A stretch of DNA of 64,000 nt from Branchiostoma lanceolatum (taxonomy: Eukaryota > Chordata > Leptocardii > Amphioxiformes > Branchiostomatidae). The notes beneath the pieces are model-generated. The model was not told where the DNA came from. It was given only the letters and a program-made list of their open reading frames with translations, and ran no database searches. The position numbers and the translations under genes are program-made. The DNA is taken from NCBI RefSeq assembly GCF_035083965.1, contig NC_089730.1:16971242-17035241 (forward strand), in the 5' to 3' direction. This document shows, piece by piece, positions 15,719 to 28,859 of this stretch. How positions within the stretch are numbered: the first letter of the stretch is position 1; each line of letters starts with the position of its first letter.

Positions 15719-18700
15719 ATGGCGGCTCTTGCTGATTTAGTTGCAGCAGCTCTCATCGGTAAGATTTGCAAGTTTTACGGCTTAACAACAGTTTTGGAGT
15801 GAAGAATTCTGGCAAGATATGCTTCTAGAAAGAAGGAATGTATTCTTTCACTTTGAAACTGTTTTCGCTCTTTTCAAAGTTGTAATTTTGCGGGCGAAGG
15901 CTGGATAAATAAAAAAAATGGGGAGGGGCCAAAGTTCCCTCCTTGTTACTTTTTTGATAACCTTAATTTTGTCAAGGACGTAGAGAGATTTGGTAAAGGT
16001 GAATAAGACTTAAGGAGTTTTTTTGTTGTTGATCGAGATTGCATATTAAAACTTAGCTGTATTACTAGATTGATGAAAACTAGAGTATTTCGGTTGTTAT
16101 TAACTCTTATTTATGTAGCAGGCACAACATACATTTGTAGGCCTGCTTACTAGTAGGGAATCGAACTCAGAACCTTTAGATTCTTTAGAAGTCAATAACC
16201 ACAAGACCACTTTGCCGCCTCGGACGTTGTTATTCAGAAACGTTTGTGAATCAAACCTGTTACTAGTACTAGTAGTCAGGTCTTACCCATCTTGTACTGA
16301 CGACATATACAAAACTCTTAATCAATGCCAACACAAAAGATGGATTCATCCAAATTTTCGACTGATTAGCTCCAGTCTTTGTTAAAGAATGAGCGAGGAA
16401 TGAGGAATGGGTTGGTCCAGTTTTTTTGTCTTGGCGATTTGCAGTTCAACTTTGATTCAGAATGCATATGGCTTCTACCAACACAGATGAACTTTTGAGT
16501 GAAAATAGAATTGTTCTGTTTGCGTATATCCAGAAGGGACATGAGCGGTGGTGTATTGTGGGTGTCCAAAAGACGTATGGACGCATAGCTAGCTAATGCC
16601 CAGTTATTAACATATGCCATGCACAACTGTTGTGTTTGCATACGTGCAGAGAGGAGACATGAGCGTCAACATGTTGAAGGCTTCAGAAGTTCAAGGGCAT
16701 CTAAAAGATGCATGGAGGCATAGCTATTATTAGTAGCTAATATCCTGTTGTCACATGCCATACAAAATTGTTCTGTTATCGTACATGCAGAGAAAGACCC
16801 AAGCGGCTACGTGTTGAACTGATGGAGGCATAGCTAGCTAATACCCTGTTGTTAACACATACTCGTGTTTGTGTATATCCAGAGAGAGACACGAGCGGGG
16901 ACATGTTATGGACGTGGTCGTACCCGTCTGTCAGCCCGCAGCAGCGCGACATCTTTGTGTAGGGCATCCAAAAGATGCATTTACGCATAGCTAGCTAATA
17001 CCCTGTTATTAACACATGCCATACACAATTGTTCTGTTTGCGTACATCCAGAGAGGGACACAAGTGGCGACATGTTATGGACGTGGTCGTATCCGTCCGT
17101 CAGTCCGCAGCAGCGCGACATCTTAGTGTAGGGCATCCAAAAGACGCATGGATGCATAGCTAGCTAATACCCTGTTGTTAATACATATTTGTTCCCTTTG
17201 CGTACATCCAGAGAGGGACACCAGCGGGGACGTGTTATGGACGTGGTCGTACCCGTCCGTCAGCCCGCAGCAGCGCGACCTCCTCACCAGGAAGTCCCAG
17301 CTGACGGCCGACCCCGCGAACATCCCGTCCTTCGTGTACGGTCAGTGGCAGAGACAGTGGTACTACATCAAATCAGCACAGGTCCAAGAGGGGGACCCAC
17401 TGCCTAAGGTGTGCTCAAAATTACTTTGTAACCACATTGACTTTATTTAGGTCAGGTTACACACAGTCCAATTCTGTCTGAGACATTCTTTGGAATGAAC
17501 ATCAGCAAATAAGACCATCAACCAGTAGATCACTTGATATTAATCTTGTAGCCAATTCCAATCACTTGTACTTTCCAAAGTCTCTGTAGTCCTGCTGCTA
17601 CCTTCCTCAGTGCAATACTGACTGTGGTTCAACTTACCACTGCTAGGTGGTGCAATTGCAGTGAGAAGAATGCAATCCCAAACATGATCATGCCTAACCT
17701 TGTACTTGCTTGCTTACCTTGTATCTTCCCTCAAAATTTGATGATGTATCCTCCCTCATCATATAGTTCATGACTGGATTAGATTTTCTGATCCATTGAA
17801 CACCCCTATGTCAACGTGTGAATCTATGAAGGCCTTAAGGTCCACCAAAACATTACCAATTTGAAATAACTTACAATCCAATTTGTGAGTCTACAAAGGA
17901 CTACCAAAAGATGACTGAAAAATTTATTCTTTTTCCATTTCTGTATAAAAGTTCACAGTGAAGTCCTGAACATAACTCACAATGAAACCGTATTTTCAGG
18001 TGACACACTTCTCCCTAGTCATCGTGTCCAAGGACTTCAACCCCGAGAAGTACGAGACGTTCTCCCGTATCCTGTGCAAGGCGTACAGTAGAACGGGCAG
18101 CCCCGCCGCCATGCTGCAGTTCTACCTGGCCGTGGTCACGCGAGGGTCGTGCCAGAGCGAAGAAAACGGTAACTTCCTGGTGAAGGAGTTTGACCCAAGG
18201 AAAGCATATGCAGCAGGGTCTGTTAAAGGTAACAAAAGAAACATTATTATTTCCTCTGCCCATTATCCTTTTCACCAGTGCTTGTTTGGTTGTTTTTTCC
18301 CAGCTCAGCACAAATCAAGGATATCGATAAATCTCCAACCAAGCAGATCTATCAGTGGCAAGGCAAGGGCCAACCAGTATCAAAAGCCACCGGATTGAGA
18401 CCATTTTTGAAAAGAAATGCTCCTCCCTGCTTGATGAGTGATGACAGATCTCCAGTGGCTTTTGATACTGCCTTGCTACTGCCTTGCCTGCCTATATCTG
18501 CTTAGATATTGATGGCTTTTTAAGTTTTTGTGATCTCTCTGTTACGCCTTTGCCCAAGGAACAATGCTTGTTATTATATTATTCTCTTGTTACTTCTTAC
18601 ACCATAGAGCAAGGATAAATTTACCATTTGTTAGTAAGTCATAGACCCCCACAACATTTTTCTTCTCTTGTTTTGCTTTACTTTTTTGGTGAAAAAGTCC

Positions 18701-21700
18701 TTTCCATTATATACACAAACCTGTTCAAGCATATTCTTCTTATTTGTGACTCCTAAAATTTGTCTGGATGGTATCTTTTTTGTTTGTTTGCTGCAGATAT
18801 AGTGAACAGGTTTGGAGTAGAGAGTATACTGATCTACACGGCCATACTCCTAAAGAAGAAACTTGTCGTCTACCACCCTCACCTGGATGGACTTCTGGAA
18901 ACTGTCAGGTAGGTCAAAGGTTAAGCAGAGACCTGTGAGTCGCAAAACTTGCAAAAAACAAAGTTTGATGTACAGAAGTGTGTGTAAACTATGCACAGGT
19001 TCAAAGCAAGCTGTACATGTTTCTACCTTAGCTATGAGGAGCAAAACTTGTAAAACAAAGTTTGAAAGGATTTATGAAGAGCTGTTTTGAAAGTGCAATT
19101 TAGCCCCACCTAGTGACTGCTCAAAGAACTGCAGGTTCAAAATGCACTTACATTTTTAAGTTACAGCAAAGGCAAGCAGTTTGGTCTCATTTCGTGTGTC
19201 AACTATGTCACATGTTCAAAGCAAATGTTCACTTGTTTACTTAACACATGTTTTAGATTAATGTGTTCTTTTCAATTCATTGGCCATTCATAAGTAATAG
19301 AGTTGTGATTTCTGCCAAGCAATTCTTGTTTTTTCCAGAGCATTTCCAGCATTTGTGTGGCACAGACAAAACTGGACCATCCTCTACACAAACGTAGATC
19401 TGGTAGAGGAAGAGTTGGAGGATCTGAAGTCATCTGGTCATTACATCGCTGGCTTCACCGACCCGATGGTGGAGAGCAGGACGGACTTGTACGACGTCTT
19501 CGTGAACCTGTCTGATGGCGAGATATCAGTTGCAGCTCATGCTAAAGGTGTTGTATTCACACTTTTTTTTGTGTCAGGCAAGGGCCTTGCAGTGTAAATG
19601 AGGATTTTAACCAATTTTGTTTTCTTGTGTATTGTGGGTGAACTTGAAGGATTTTTCTGTTATGCAAGTACATGTGCTAAAACAATTTTTCTCTCCCAGA
19701 GTCCATGGCAATGGGTAAGATCCACAAGGACATTGCCATGGCGATGGTACAGTGTGCAGAGGATGATGGGATGGAGAACCAACAGGTCATAAAGGTAAGT
19801 TCATCATGGAATGAGGTGATGATTCAGACAGAATGTATATAATATGTGCAGACAACGTCTGTATCACAAAATTATAGTAAAGATAAATAGACAACATTGG
19901 CCTTATGAATACATATTAATATAATTCATACTGTTTTTTTAGTCATTAGATTTAACCAGGGTTCCATCCTGGTTACTGTAAATCTTGAAATATTCTCTGT
20001 GGTTTTATTTTTTAACACTTTTGCTGTGACCTGTCCATCGCGAAATCATGAATACACATTCATTGTATACATATCTGATAACTGCACTACAGCGTTGTTT
20101 TAACCTAAAACACTGACAACCTCCTTTTCACTCGTAATTAATCTCCAAGCAGATCTATTGGTGGCAATGACAGTACTGTACATGTAATATTCCCTTAACA
20201 CCAAATAAAATCCCTGTGAAAGTGTAATGAATTTAAAGTAAGAAATAAAAACCAAAAATCATTATTCAAATACCAAATGCCATTCATTATTGTTAGGGAA
20301 AAGGGCAAATGGTTGCCTTTACTTCTGAGAATATTTTGTAAAAGTTATGACTTGCAAGCTTTTCGTTTCAATGGAAATCATACTTCAACAGCTCCCTCCA
20401 TCCAAGAAAAGAAAAGTGCAATCCTTTATGTAGATGACCTGTAATCAACAGTACTGCCTTTTCCTCTGAGCCCAAGATTAATGTAAGGTCATTGACCCCT
20501 ATCTTGGCCCCAAACACCCTTAAGGAGGCCCTTAATCCTCCTCACATCTTAAGATCCCCTCATTGTCATTAGCTCTGGCGGAAGATGAATGTTTCTTCCT
20601 TATAAGGCGGCCTGCTCTCCTGCTGCTGGTGTCCTCCAGGGCCTGTCTATTTCTATTCTTCCCCCTGGCCTAAAGGTCAGTCTTGGCAAATTTGGTGAAA
20701 CCAGCAAGGTAGGTATTTTATCTTTGGCAGTGATGAAGTACGCCTGGGGCTCTGGCCTACATAAAAGTTGAAGTTAACGTTGTTGTTGTCTTGAAATTTT
20801 GTTGCCCAAAATGATTTTGGGTACAGTTCTTAATAATGATGGTACATTGTTAGAGACCTTGCCATGCACGCATACTACTAAGTATGCCAACCATGTCCTC
20901 CTGACCTTCTCCAGACCATGGTCATGACTCATGAGCAAGGTCATCTGTAGTTGGAGTTGGTAGCCGAAGTTGCCTACCTACTATAGGTTGCCTACTAGTC
21001 TTGAAAGTCGTCTGTGCCAGCCGACTTTATTGATTTTGAAAAAATATAGTCGGAAAAGTTATATTCTGCTTGAATTCGATAAGAGGGGTCAGCAGCAGGA
21101 AATTTCCCCCTCATCTTGTGTACCCCGCAGTTGTTTACCCTTGTACATTGTACCATCATAGTTTCTGGTATGCTTTATTGACCAGTAAACAAGACTTCAG
21201 CAGACAAACAGTAGTTCAGCTAGTGGCTTTTTGTACCATCTGGACTAATTCTGTCAACATTAAGCCTGGCCTTGGTTAGCATTAGAGTTAAATGGCCCAT
21301 TAGGATATTTACCGGACTATTATGTATATATGTAATCGGTAAACTAGTACCGCTTCTTGGACCCTGGTGGTCCATGGATGCTGCTTCAGTCGGCAGTTAC
21401 TATTAGATCTACAATAGATAATTGAAGTGAATGTGCAATTAAGTGTCTTCTACTGTACTACCGGTATGAATCTTGAAATAAGTGGTTTCATTTTTTTGGC
21501 AGTTTTTGTGGTGACCTGTGTCCACTGTGAAATGACATGCATTTACATTGTATCCTTACAGAATTGTTTGAACCATGAACTTGAAATTCAGCAAAAACCT
21601 TCCTTCCCCTTCTACCACAAAATAAGGTAGTCAATGTCAACTCCTAAATGGGGGCCTGCATGCCCTTTTGCGTAGAGTGTAATTGGCCGTTTTAATTTGA

Positions 21701-24316
21701 CGTAAAGCGTTGCCGACCCCTCCAATTCAACGTAGAGCGTAATTGGTGTATTTTGCGTAGAGCGTTATAGGTCACTTTAATTCTACGTAATGCGTAGTAG
21801 CTACCAGGAATTTAGCGTAAAACGTAGTTGATGAATTGTGCTTAAAGCGCTGTCAAACTTTTCACAAGTCACAAACTAGTGTCATGTCCGCAGTCTTCTT
21901 TGTTTTGCAATCCTCCCCTTCTACACAATGGAACAATCCACCGAACACCCAAAATCTTGTGCAATATCAAGGCACATACAAGGGAATGATTCCACAGTGT
22001 GCTGGACACGAGATTGTCTTTAATTTACGAGCAGATGTAGCAGTCAGGCTTGTTTCGAGCGAAGTTCAAGTGATGTTTTCACGGTACATTGTGTGCGCTT
22101 TTACAGATGATAACCGGGTACCCGACTTGCGAGACGGGTGTCTGCTGCACTTCCTAGTCAGATCTTACCATCAATAAAGTTAAGGATGGTCACTGGCCGT
22201 CTTGGACCACAGATGGCCATAGATTGAGATTTTAAACCTAGTACCTTATGACCTGCAAGGTACTATCGGGCCTTATGAGGCTTTTCTTGGCGGGAACAAA
22301 CATCTAAGTGACCATCCTGCTCTCCACTAAACGTGTTTTCTACGCTGCCACATACGAGAAAAACTATAGACCTCGCGCAGTAAGGTATACGGCCCTTTTC
22401 CGTTCTGCCAGCTACATGTAGTAACGTTACCTTTATCAAACAAAATGTTAGAATTTCCCTAAGTAACCATTTCGTAGGCCGCTGCAGAAACACACTCAGA
22501 GGTGGCCGAAAAAAATCATGAATGCATTTTCACTTGTCTGAATGTACTTGTCAGCGCTGTTATCGACAGCCTTCGATTCTTACTTTGAAATCCTCAAAAT
22601 ATAGGAACTGTCATCTCAGAGGGTTGAATCTTCAAAATTTCGAACTGAATTTCGACCTGAATTTCAGAGAAGGTATACCATTAAAATTTGCTGTGTCGCA
22701 TAATTTGCCAACTCATGACAGTCCAAGAGACTCATCCTGTAGGTCGTTTACCTAATTTAAAATGTCACGCATGAAGTGATCAATGGATTTTGTGATCTCA
22801 AAGGTTGGCAATTGTGCAAAACAAAGCTTGCAACGCAAACAGCCGGGGTCTGTTTAAAGGTCCCATTGTGACTTTAAGATTACTTATTGTTTGTTTGTTG
22901 GTTTGAACCTTTGTTTATTCATGATAAGCTCAAATCGCCCCGCAGGCCGCTTTTCATTGAGGTCATGAGGGAAGAGGTAAGGATCAGGTACAATATACTA
23001 AAGTAACAGAGATCCACAGTCATTTGAGTCCTAATTTCTAATAACTCTATCAACATATATCATATACATACGCCGCTGTTTCTGGCTGAGGTCACACCAT
23101 TTGCCAGAAGAGACCAAAGGGGTTTCTGTCAGAAACGTCAATTAATACATTCTCACTTGTCTGAGTGAACTTGTCAGCGCTGTTATCGACAGCCTTCGAT
23201 TCTTAGGGTTGAATTTTGCAAATTTTCCGACCCCCCTACAAATCGCCCCCCTTCGGTGCTCGCTTGTGTCATAATCTACCCAAAAAAAACGAACAAAATC
23301 CTGGCTACGAGCATGGGTAGAGCAGACATGTGCAGGTTCAGCTTTGCGACATCACAGTCCCCCGAATGATCCCTTCGTAATTATTTATCTATAGTAAACC
23401 GTGTCAACCTGCGTCTGACCCTTTTGAAACCAAATGAATGGCAAAGATCAGCAAAAATATGGACTCAATTCTCATCTGTTTGTTTGATGATACAGTCGTT
23501 TTTAGAAGTTTGACACTTTTGCTAGTGCGCGGGAGAGCTTTTGACTGAGAATGGAGGCCGGCCTGTAGTATTCTTCTTCTTTTTGATGCTTGAACGACCG
23601 TGCCCCAAATGTTCCAGCATCAGTTATATACGGAGCTGGCCGTTATCATTGTTACTTTATATGTCCAAGACTATCTTAATGTCACGTCCAAACCTCATAC
23701 ATCACCAACTTTGACGCCTTAGTTCAGCCGTTAGGTTTTTGAGTCCTGCATAATGCATTGGGAAGCTTCAGAATTTACTGTAGAGCGTAGAGAGGCTACC
23801 TGAATTTAGCGTAATGCGTAGCCGGCCCTCTGAATTTAGCGTAGAGCGTTGTCGGGACCCCCCCATGCAGGCCCTCACTGACATCTGATGTAACTGGTCC
23901 GGACCTTTTAGCCTAGTGGTTAGGGTGTGCGGTCTGTGCGCTGGTGGGCCCGGGTCCAATTCCCGGGAGCCCAAGAGACTGTTGCCTTGCCTCTTGTGTT
24001 TCATGGTATTTGTTTGACTCTACTAACGGGTGCAAGACCATTCCACAGGGAAGCTGGAGGAGCAAACTTAGCAAGAATAGGATGGTTCTCAGAGAAGCAA
24101 AATTAACAACTTCTGTGCATGTTTGTCCATCTTCTGTAGGAAATTGCGAAGAAAACAAAAGAGCTGCTGAACAAAGTCAAGTCGCTGGCCACCCCTGCAG
24201 AGGAAGGAGGGAAACCCCTCATCACCCTGGATGCCTTGAGAGAAAGAAAGATGGCGCCGGCCAATGAGAACTTCTTGTTCAGCCTGGCAGCTGCAGAGGG
24301 GCTGGCAGACCTCTGA
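15719..24316 (+). CDS. DENND10: DENN domain-containing protein 10 (FAM45), complete
   Basis: Seven exons give 352 residues (human about 357): 15719-15758, 17212-17408, 18000-18228, 18797-18908, 19339-19547, 19700-19794 and 24140-24316, all in consistent phase. Family landmarks are ERDTSGDVLWTWSYPS, THFSLVIVSKDFNPEKY, CQSEENGNFLVKEFDPRKAY, DIVNRFGVESILIYTAILLKK, FVWHRQNWTILYTNVD, GFTDPMVESRTDLYDVFVNL, MAMGKIHKDIA and the end ENFLFSLAAAEGL. DENND10 is a compact DENN protein acting at late endosomes; it has been linked to Rab27 and to the CCC/Commander trafficking complex. The start at 15719 is chosen because MAALADLV joins in phase to exon 2 and sits in a YY1-like motif. The intron before exon 2 carries decayed copies of that exon, and the last intron (4.3 kb) holds a large transposon. 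Confidence 0.95.
16460..17203 (+). repeat. Tandem array of partial DENND10 exon-2 copies with acceptors
   Basis: Five imperfect units precede the true exon 2. Exon-like parts start at 16534, 16650, 16791, 16883 and 17052, each after an acceptor-like tatatccag, tacgtgcag or tacatccag. Units are joined by a shared spacer containing gcatagctagctaataccct and cacatgccatacacaattgt. Copies 16883-16962 and 17052-17131 keep 22 codons of exon 2 in frame (RDTSGDMLWTWSYPS onward), then diverge and stop at TAG. The three copies further left are badly decayed. Confidence 0.9.
18331..18508. mobile_element. Degenerate MITE, AAGCAGA family
   Basis: The left end aatctccaaccaagcagatc and interior gtggcaaggcaag are mirrored by ccttgcctgcctatatctgc and agatatt at the right. 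It lies in DENND10 intron 3. Related ends occur at about 20146, 24989, 54448, 55329 and 61424. Confidence 0.65.
19975..20130 (+). repeat. Dispersed intronic repeat, DENND10 last-intron copy 1
   Basis: This copy shows gtaaatcttgaaatattctc, then tgctgtgacctgtccatcgc and a tail near aactgcactacagcgttgtt, the same motif order as the copies at 8945 and 51055. A solo AAGCAGA-family end (aatctccaagcagatctatt) follows at about 20144. Confidence 0.6.
21460..21620 (+). repeat. Dispersed intronic repeat, DENND10 last-intron copy 2
   Basis: The segment contains aatcttgaaataagtggttt, gtggtgacctgtgtccactg and ttacagaattgtttgaacca, again in the order seen at 19975 and 51055. Confidence 0.55.
21649..23877. 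mobile_element. 2.2-kb element with subterminal gcgtagagcgt repeats
   Basis: The ends tgggggcctgcatg and catgcaggccctca are near-exact inverted repeats. Inside each end lie several degenerate gcgtaRagcgt motifs about 25-40 bp apart. The interior holds an internal duplication: a block with cttgtcagcgctgttatcga recurs at about 22550 and 23170. No long coding frame or transposase motif is recognisable, so it is probably non-autonomous. I saw no clear target-site duplication. A related fragment (ttagcgtaatacgcaatggg) lies at about 62545-62615. Confidence 0.7.
23905..24060 (+). mobile_element. tRNA-derived SINE head
   Basis: An A-box-like tagcctagtggttagggtgt and a B-box-like gggtccaattccc are spaced as in a tRNA. 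The sequence does not fold into a full tRNA I can assign, and runs on into non-tRNA sequence. It lies just beyond the 2.2-kb element, in the last DENND10 intron. Confidence 0.55.
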
Positions 24317-24540
24317 TACGAACCTTGTGATTGGATAAAATAGAATTTTGAAAATTTGTAAACTATATTTCAAGCTATGAAAAACTGTTATGATGATATA
24401 AATAGGAAGGTACAAAATGTACATGATTGTACGATTGTGAAATTTGATACTTTTGTCTGGTAAAAGTTTAGAAATAAGGCTTTAACAGTAATCCCATGAA
24501 ATTTGGAAAATGTTTTTTATGTTACCATTGTTAGAGATGC

Positions 24541-24546
24541 AATAAA
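24541..24546 (+). terminator. Poly(A) signal of DENND10
   Basis: AATAAA lies 225 bp beyond the TGA stop at 24314-24316, giving a short 3'UTR. Confidence 0.65.
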
Positions 24547-24988
24547 TGTCATGCATAGATAGATTATAAATGTACTGTGATGTAGGGCCAGTGAATTAAC
24601 ATTCCAACTTAAACTGTCTCATCATAAATTGAAAGACTTTTACGTACAGTATAATTGCTAGTATGGCTCATTCTGTCAATGTTGACTACAACGTACTAAT
24701 AGGACTTAACTGTTATGTGTTTGTTGAACAAACAGTTTCTGTTAAAAGGAATGAGGCTGCTATACATTGAGGGAGGATTTTGAAAAAAAGCTGGAAGAGA
24801 GTCAAATTTCAGTATGAATTATATGTGAAAATATTCAATCTATAGGCAAATAAGAGTTTCAAAACTAATTAGCTGCATACGGTTCTGTGCCAAGTATTCG
24901 CAAATTGTGTACTTTGTACCGGTAGTGTGTTTTATGCATATTTGTTTCAATGAGTATGCAATTCTGTTTTGTACAGGTAACAAATAAC

Positions 24989-25131
24989 CAATCCCCAAGC
25001 AGATGTAAGGATCTTAAGAGGAGGCAAACCGTTGGAAAACAATCACTGACAAAAGAGTATCAATGCAATGTTGCAAGAACATGCGTAAAGCACTGAGAAT
25101 GAACCAGATCCTTCCGTCTGCTTGGAGATTG
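24989..25131. mobile_element. 143-bp MITE, AAGCAGA family, with 9-bp duplication
   Basis: The ends CAATCCCCAAGCAGATG and its near-complement closing TCTGCTTGGAGATTG form inverted repeats of about 25 bp. The 9-bp repeat acaaataac flanks the element at 24980-24988 and 25132-25140. The duplication length suggests a Mutator-like origin (inference). Confidence 0.85.
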
Positions 25132-28100
25132 ACAAATAACTACATTAATCTCTTCATGTCAGATATATAGCTTTGGATATATAGCTAATGCTATTGGTTA
25201 ACTTGTATTATGATATGAAATGTAACAAGAAAGTATAAAGAATGGTGTAATTTTTATCACTTGGAAAATTCTAGCCTCAAAAGCATGCCACTAGGCACTA
25301 CTAGCCTGACGAATCGCGCTCCTAGTGTCCAGCCAGTGTCCGTAACGCCTTTAACCCTAGGGGGTCAGTAACCTCCGGCTGAGAGCTTGTGTAAATACAG
25401 GCTATAGGCACTACATACTAGAGATTCCCACAGAACATATCTGGGACACACTAAATATAGGTATGATAGGCCATTAATTACTCATCATCATTAAAGGTAA
25501 AAGAGAAATGTCCAAATTTAGCACTACTAACCACTTTCACTTTGATGCCAGTATGCAATCTACCACTAAAGGCTTTTAGACATGTTGAGGTCACAAACTG
25601 TAAGATGGAGGTTAGGCCAAGGACTCTTGGACTCTACAGGATCATATTTTTAATTAAAGAACTGGTGATATATAGAACTGATTGATTAATTACAGAGGCA
25701 TCTTTATAGGGAACGAGGGGGGAATGAGTCACTGGATTTGGAGTTATAAGAATGTCGCTGTGTTTGAATTGAATGAAGGTGTGTGTGACAAGCCTTGATC
25801 ATTCTGTACAAAAATGTAGTCTCGGGTAACCATTTAGGGATGTTTTATTGGCCCCAGTCTTACTAAGCATAGGCCTTTTTCTGATGTCAGTACATGTAAT
25901 AAGAAAGGTTGGCTGGAATTGAAACTCTAAAAATGCTTTAAAAATGGTTCCAGGCACTAATGGACCAGGGTGGGTATATAAGTGGTATAGCGAGTCATGT
26001 AGTGAAAAAGCAGAAAACTCAACACTGATATTTACATGATAAGTGAAAATATTTATGAAACTCAAGCAAATCCATGCATCTGCTGGGAGAATACTGACAA
26101 GGTGACATTGCTTCAGACTAAAATTAACGGCTGACATTTAAAGGCATTTCCATTCTTTCATCTGAGACTGCACGACATACACTGGCCATTGCAGGATGGA
26201 TTGATAAATTAATGTTTCCAAACCGGAATGAAAAATCAAAGGTTGCTCACCGATCTGCGTGCCAGGACTTAGGATCACTGGCAATGATAAAGTGTGTCTT
26301 TAGATAGGCCATCTATTAACTTTATACAACTTTATTCAAAATATGCAGACTGGCAGGATATCCCACTGGATATCCTGAATTGTTCTTACAATAACAATTG
26401 TCGGTTCCACTTGTCATTATATACAAAATACAGGTCACAGTTCAATTTGATCTAAAATGTCCTTGAACTATAAGATAATTGCAAGCTTGTGTGCGTGGCA
26501 TCAAGAATAAACCGTCGGACAGGTATGACGAGTTTAAATAGCCACAAATATACATGTTAGGACGATTTAAAGATCAGTACATTTTAAAACGATGGTTTTT
26601 ACCATATTACACGTTAAAAATTTGCGAAAGAGACTGGTTGTACCAAGGAGGTTAAAATCCTATTTTAACCTCCTTGGTTGTACAGTTTTGTGGCATGAAA
26701 CATGATATGTACTTCCTGTCGCTATGGCAACTCCGACAAGTCAAGTCAAGTCAACCTTTGTGGCTATCTTCCCACTCACTATCAGGACTAGCTGTCACTC
26801 AAATAAGCGTGGACACATACCAAACCCAATTGCAAACAAACTAACACACCGAAAACATATACACTTATCTTACATCAAAGTGAAAGGCGATACAATCGAC
26901 CGAACTTGCTATCACTGCATAAACCACTGAACACATAAAGGATCATGTAGGGACATACAGACAATACTATAAAAGCTAGATAACAAGCAAGGGTCAATGA
27001 ACCTGACAACAACGTGAGCGTTGATACACTGATGTGGGAATGCAACAAACCAAATCTCTATACCCAGAGTCAAAAGGAAACAGGCATCCTGTGATAGATC
27101 TGAATAGTACTGACGTTACATGAGTCACCAAGTTAACAGGTAGACTGGTTGAGTTTTCAAACACTGAATTGTGAACTTATTTAAAATTAAATGAATAAAA
27201 AACTGTAGATATGTAAGGAAGACAATTACTTTCTTCAAACACTTAAGGCTTCATCCGTATAATCAAATCAATATGGCCATATGTCAAATTAGGAGCATTT
27301 TGTAGTCGTTGATGTGGATCGGATCGAGAGAAAAGGGGAAGCAGTGAATCGGAGAACCAAGAAAATAAATCGTTGTGGCCTCAAGCTCACAGTTACGGGA
27401 TCTTACAGGAAATGTTTATTCTTTATTCAAAATTGCAACAATACAATACACAGTGGAACGCCAGGCAGACAAGCTGATGTTGCGGACCACTGACATTACA
27501 ATACACAGAATACGACAATAAGGCACTTCGGCAATACATAGCATAATACAATATATACAATGCATGATACAATATAAAAAGATGCATTAAGTATAGAGAA
27601 CGGAATTTAGAGGTGTCTCAGCTGGAAGCTACGGGGCAGCAAATCTTTTTGTTGTTGCAATGTAAGTGTGCAGGAAATGTGTTATGGGAAATGCAGCCAC
27701 AGAGATTATCGTATCATTCAATAATCTCTGATACCGGTAACGGATTCAAATATTAAAGCCCCTGTTATTTGAGTAATTGCTTTTTTTGGTGTAAGCCCCT
27801 GTTATGTTATTATATTATATAAAGCCACACAAAATTAATCTGATGGATCACATCTGCATTTATTTTTGTCCCATTTTATGACCAACTGATAACCCCGTCG
27901 AAGCGAAAGCCCGTCGACTGATGGTGATGATGGCTATTGGTGACAATGTCATGTGCAAGGCAAGAAGTTTGCTCTGACTCAGTTTGAGCCTTACGTACGT
28001 ATCGAGCAGTAAGCAACTTGTAAAGCTACATCAACGTGAAAGAATGTGTTATAGCTTATGAACTCGCTTTAGATGTTTATATGAAAGTGCATTTTACATC

Positions 28101-28859
28101 ATATTTTAATGTAACTCCAATATTGTCCTATCATTACACAATATAGAACCGGTAAGAAGTGCTAAAAACTGAAAAAGAAGTGCTGCGAAGACAATATACG
28201 GGACGACAAACAAACTAAGAAATTGGGTCAACTCCCGGTTCTGAAGACAATGGCCCGGGGCGGGACGGAGTTTGATTGCAATGCGGCGTTATCAAAGGGG
28301 CACTGATAAATCATATGCAAATATTTTTGTCCGTACATTTTTGTCTGTATGAATCCGTTCATTCCCATGATGATAGGTCAATTGGTGATAAACATGAGAT
28401 ATACAACATAGCGCGAACATGATTGAAAAGCAAAGTCGACTTGTTTTGGAACTCGTTTTGTGTAACCGTTTTATTTAACGATGACAGAGCCTGGTGCCGC
28501 AGTGAGGCATGCAACCGGTCATTGACCCGGGCAAACATTTGCCGTCTGATAAACAACCTGCCAAACATCATGTCAGGTAGAGACACACCCCCAAGACAGT
28601 GGACACACCCACCGAGGGTAGCGTTGGAAAACCTCCTTGGTAAAAACAACACTTGCTCATTTAGATGCATATGTCACGCACGTCACAATGACTACCCGCA
28701 AGCTATGTTACAAACACCGACGTTGTCCTTCAACTTTTGCTTTGTCATGCGTAAATGAAGCGATCGGAATTAATCATAGTGAGGTTTAGACTACAAAACA
28801 TCCATGTATTAGTTCTCACGTGGGCACTCGTGCACGTGGTCTAGACTGGTCAGAAATAG
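25132..28859. other. Intergenic stretch, no gene recognised
   Basis: Open frames here (for example a 112-codon minus frame near 25799-26137 and a 111-codon plus frame near 28423-28758) show no family motif, no splice context and no similarity I recognise. A near-perfect palindrome with arms reading ccaaggaggttaaaa lies at about 26636-26684. AT-rich tracts at 26340-26470 and 27400-27600 could be retroelement remnants. Confidence 0.5.
26636..26684. repeat. Perfect short palindrome
   Basis: Two arms containing ccaaggaggttaaaat face each other across a few bases. A second, looser version occurs at about 55090-55125. It could be a very small foldback element. Confidence 0.6.

Noticed and set aside
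24089..24424. 111-codon minus-strand frame over the last DENND10 exon
   Set aside because: It is antisense to a conserved coding exon and its 3'UTR, with no motif of its own.
28423..28758. 111-codon plus-strand gene upstream of the IVNS1ABP promoter
   Set aside because: There is no recognisable domain, promoter or splice context, and a similar-length frame lies antisense. Probably chance.
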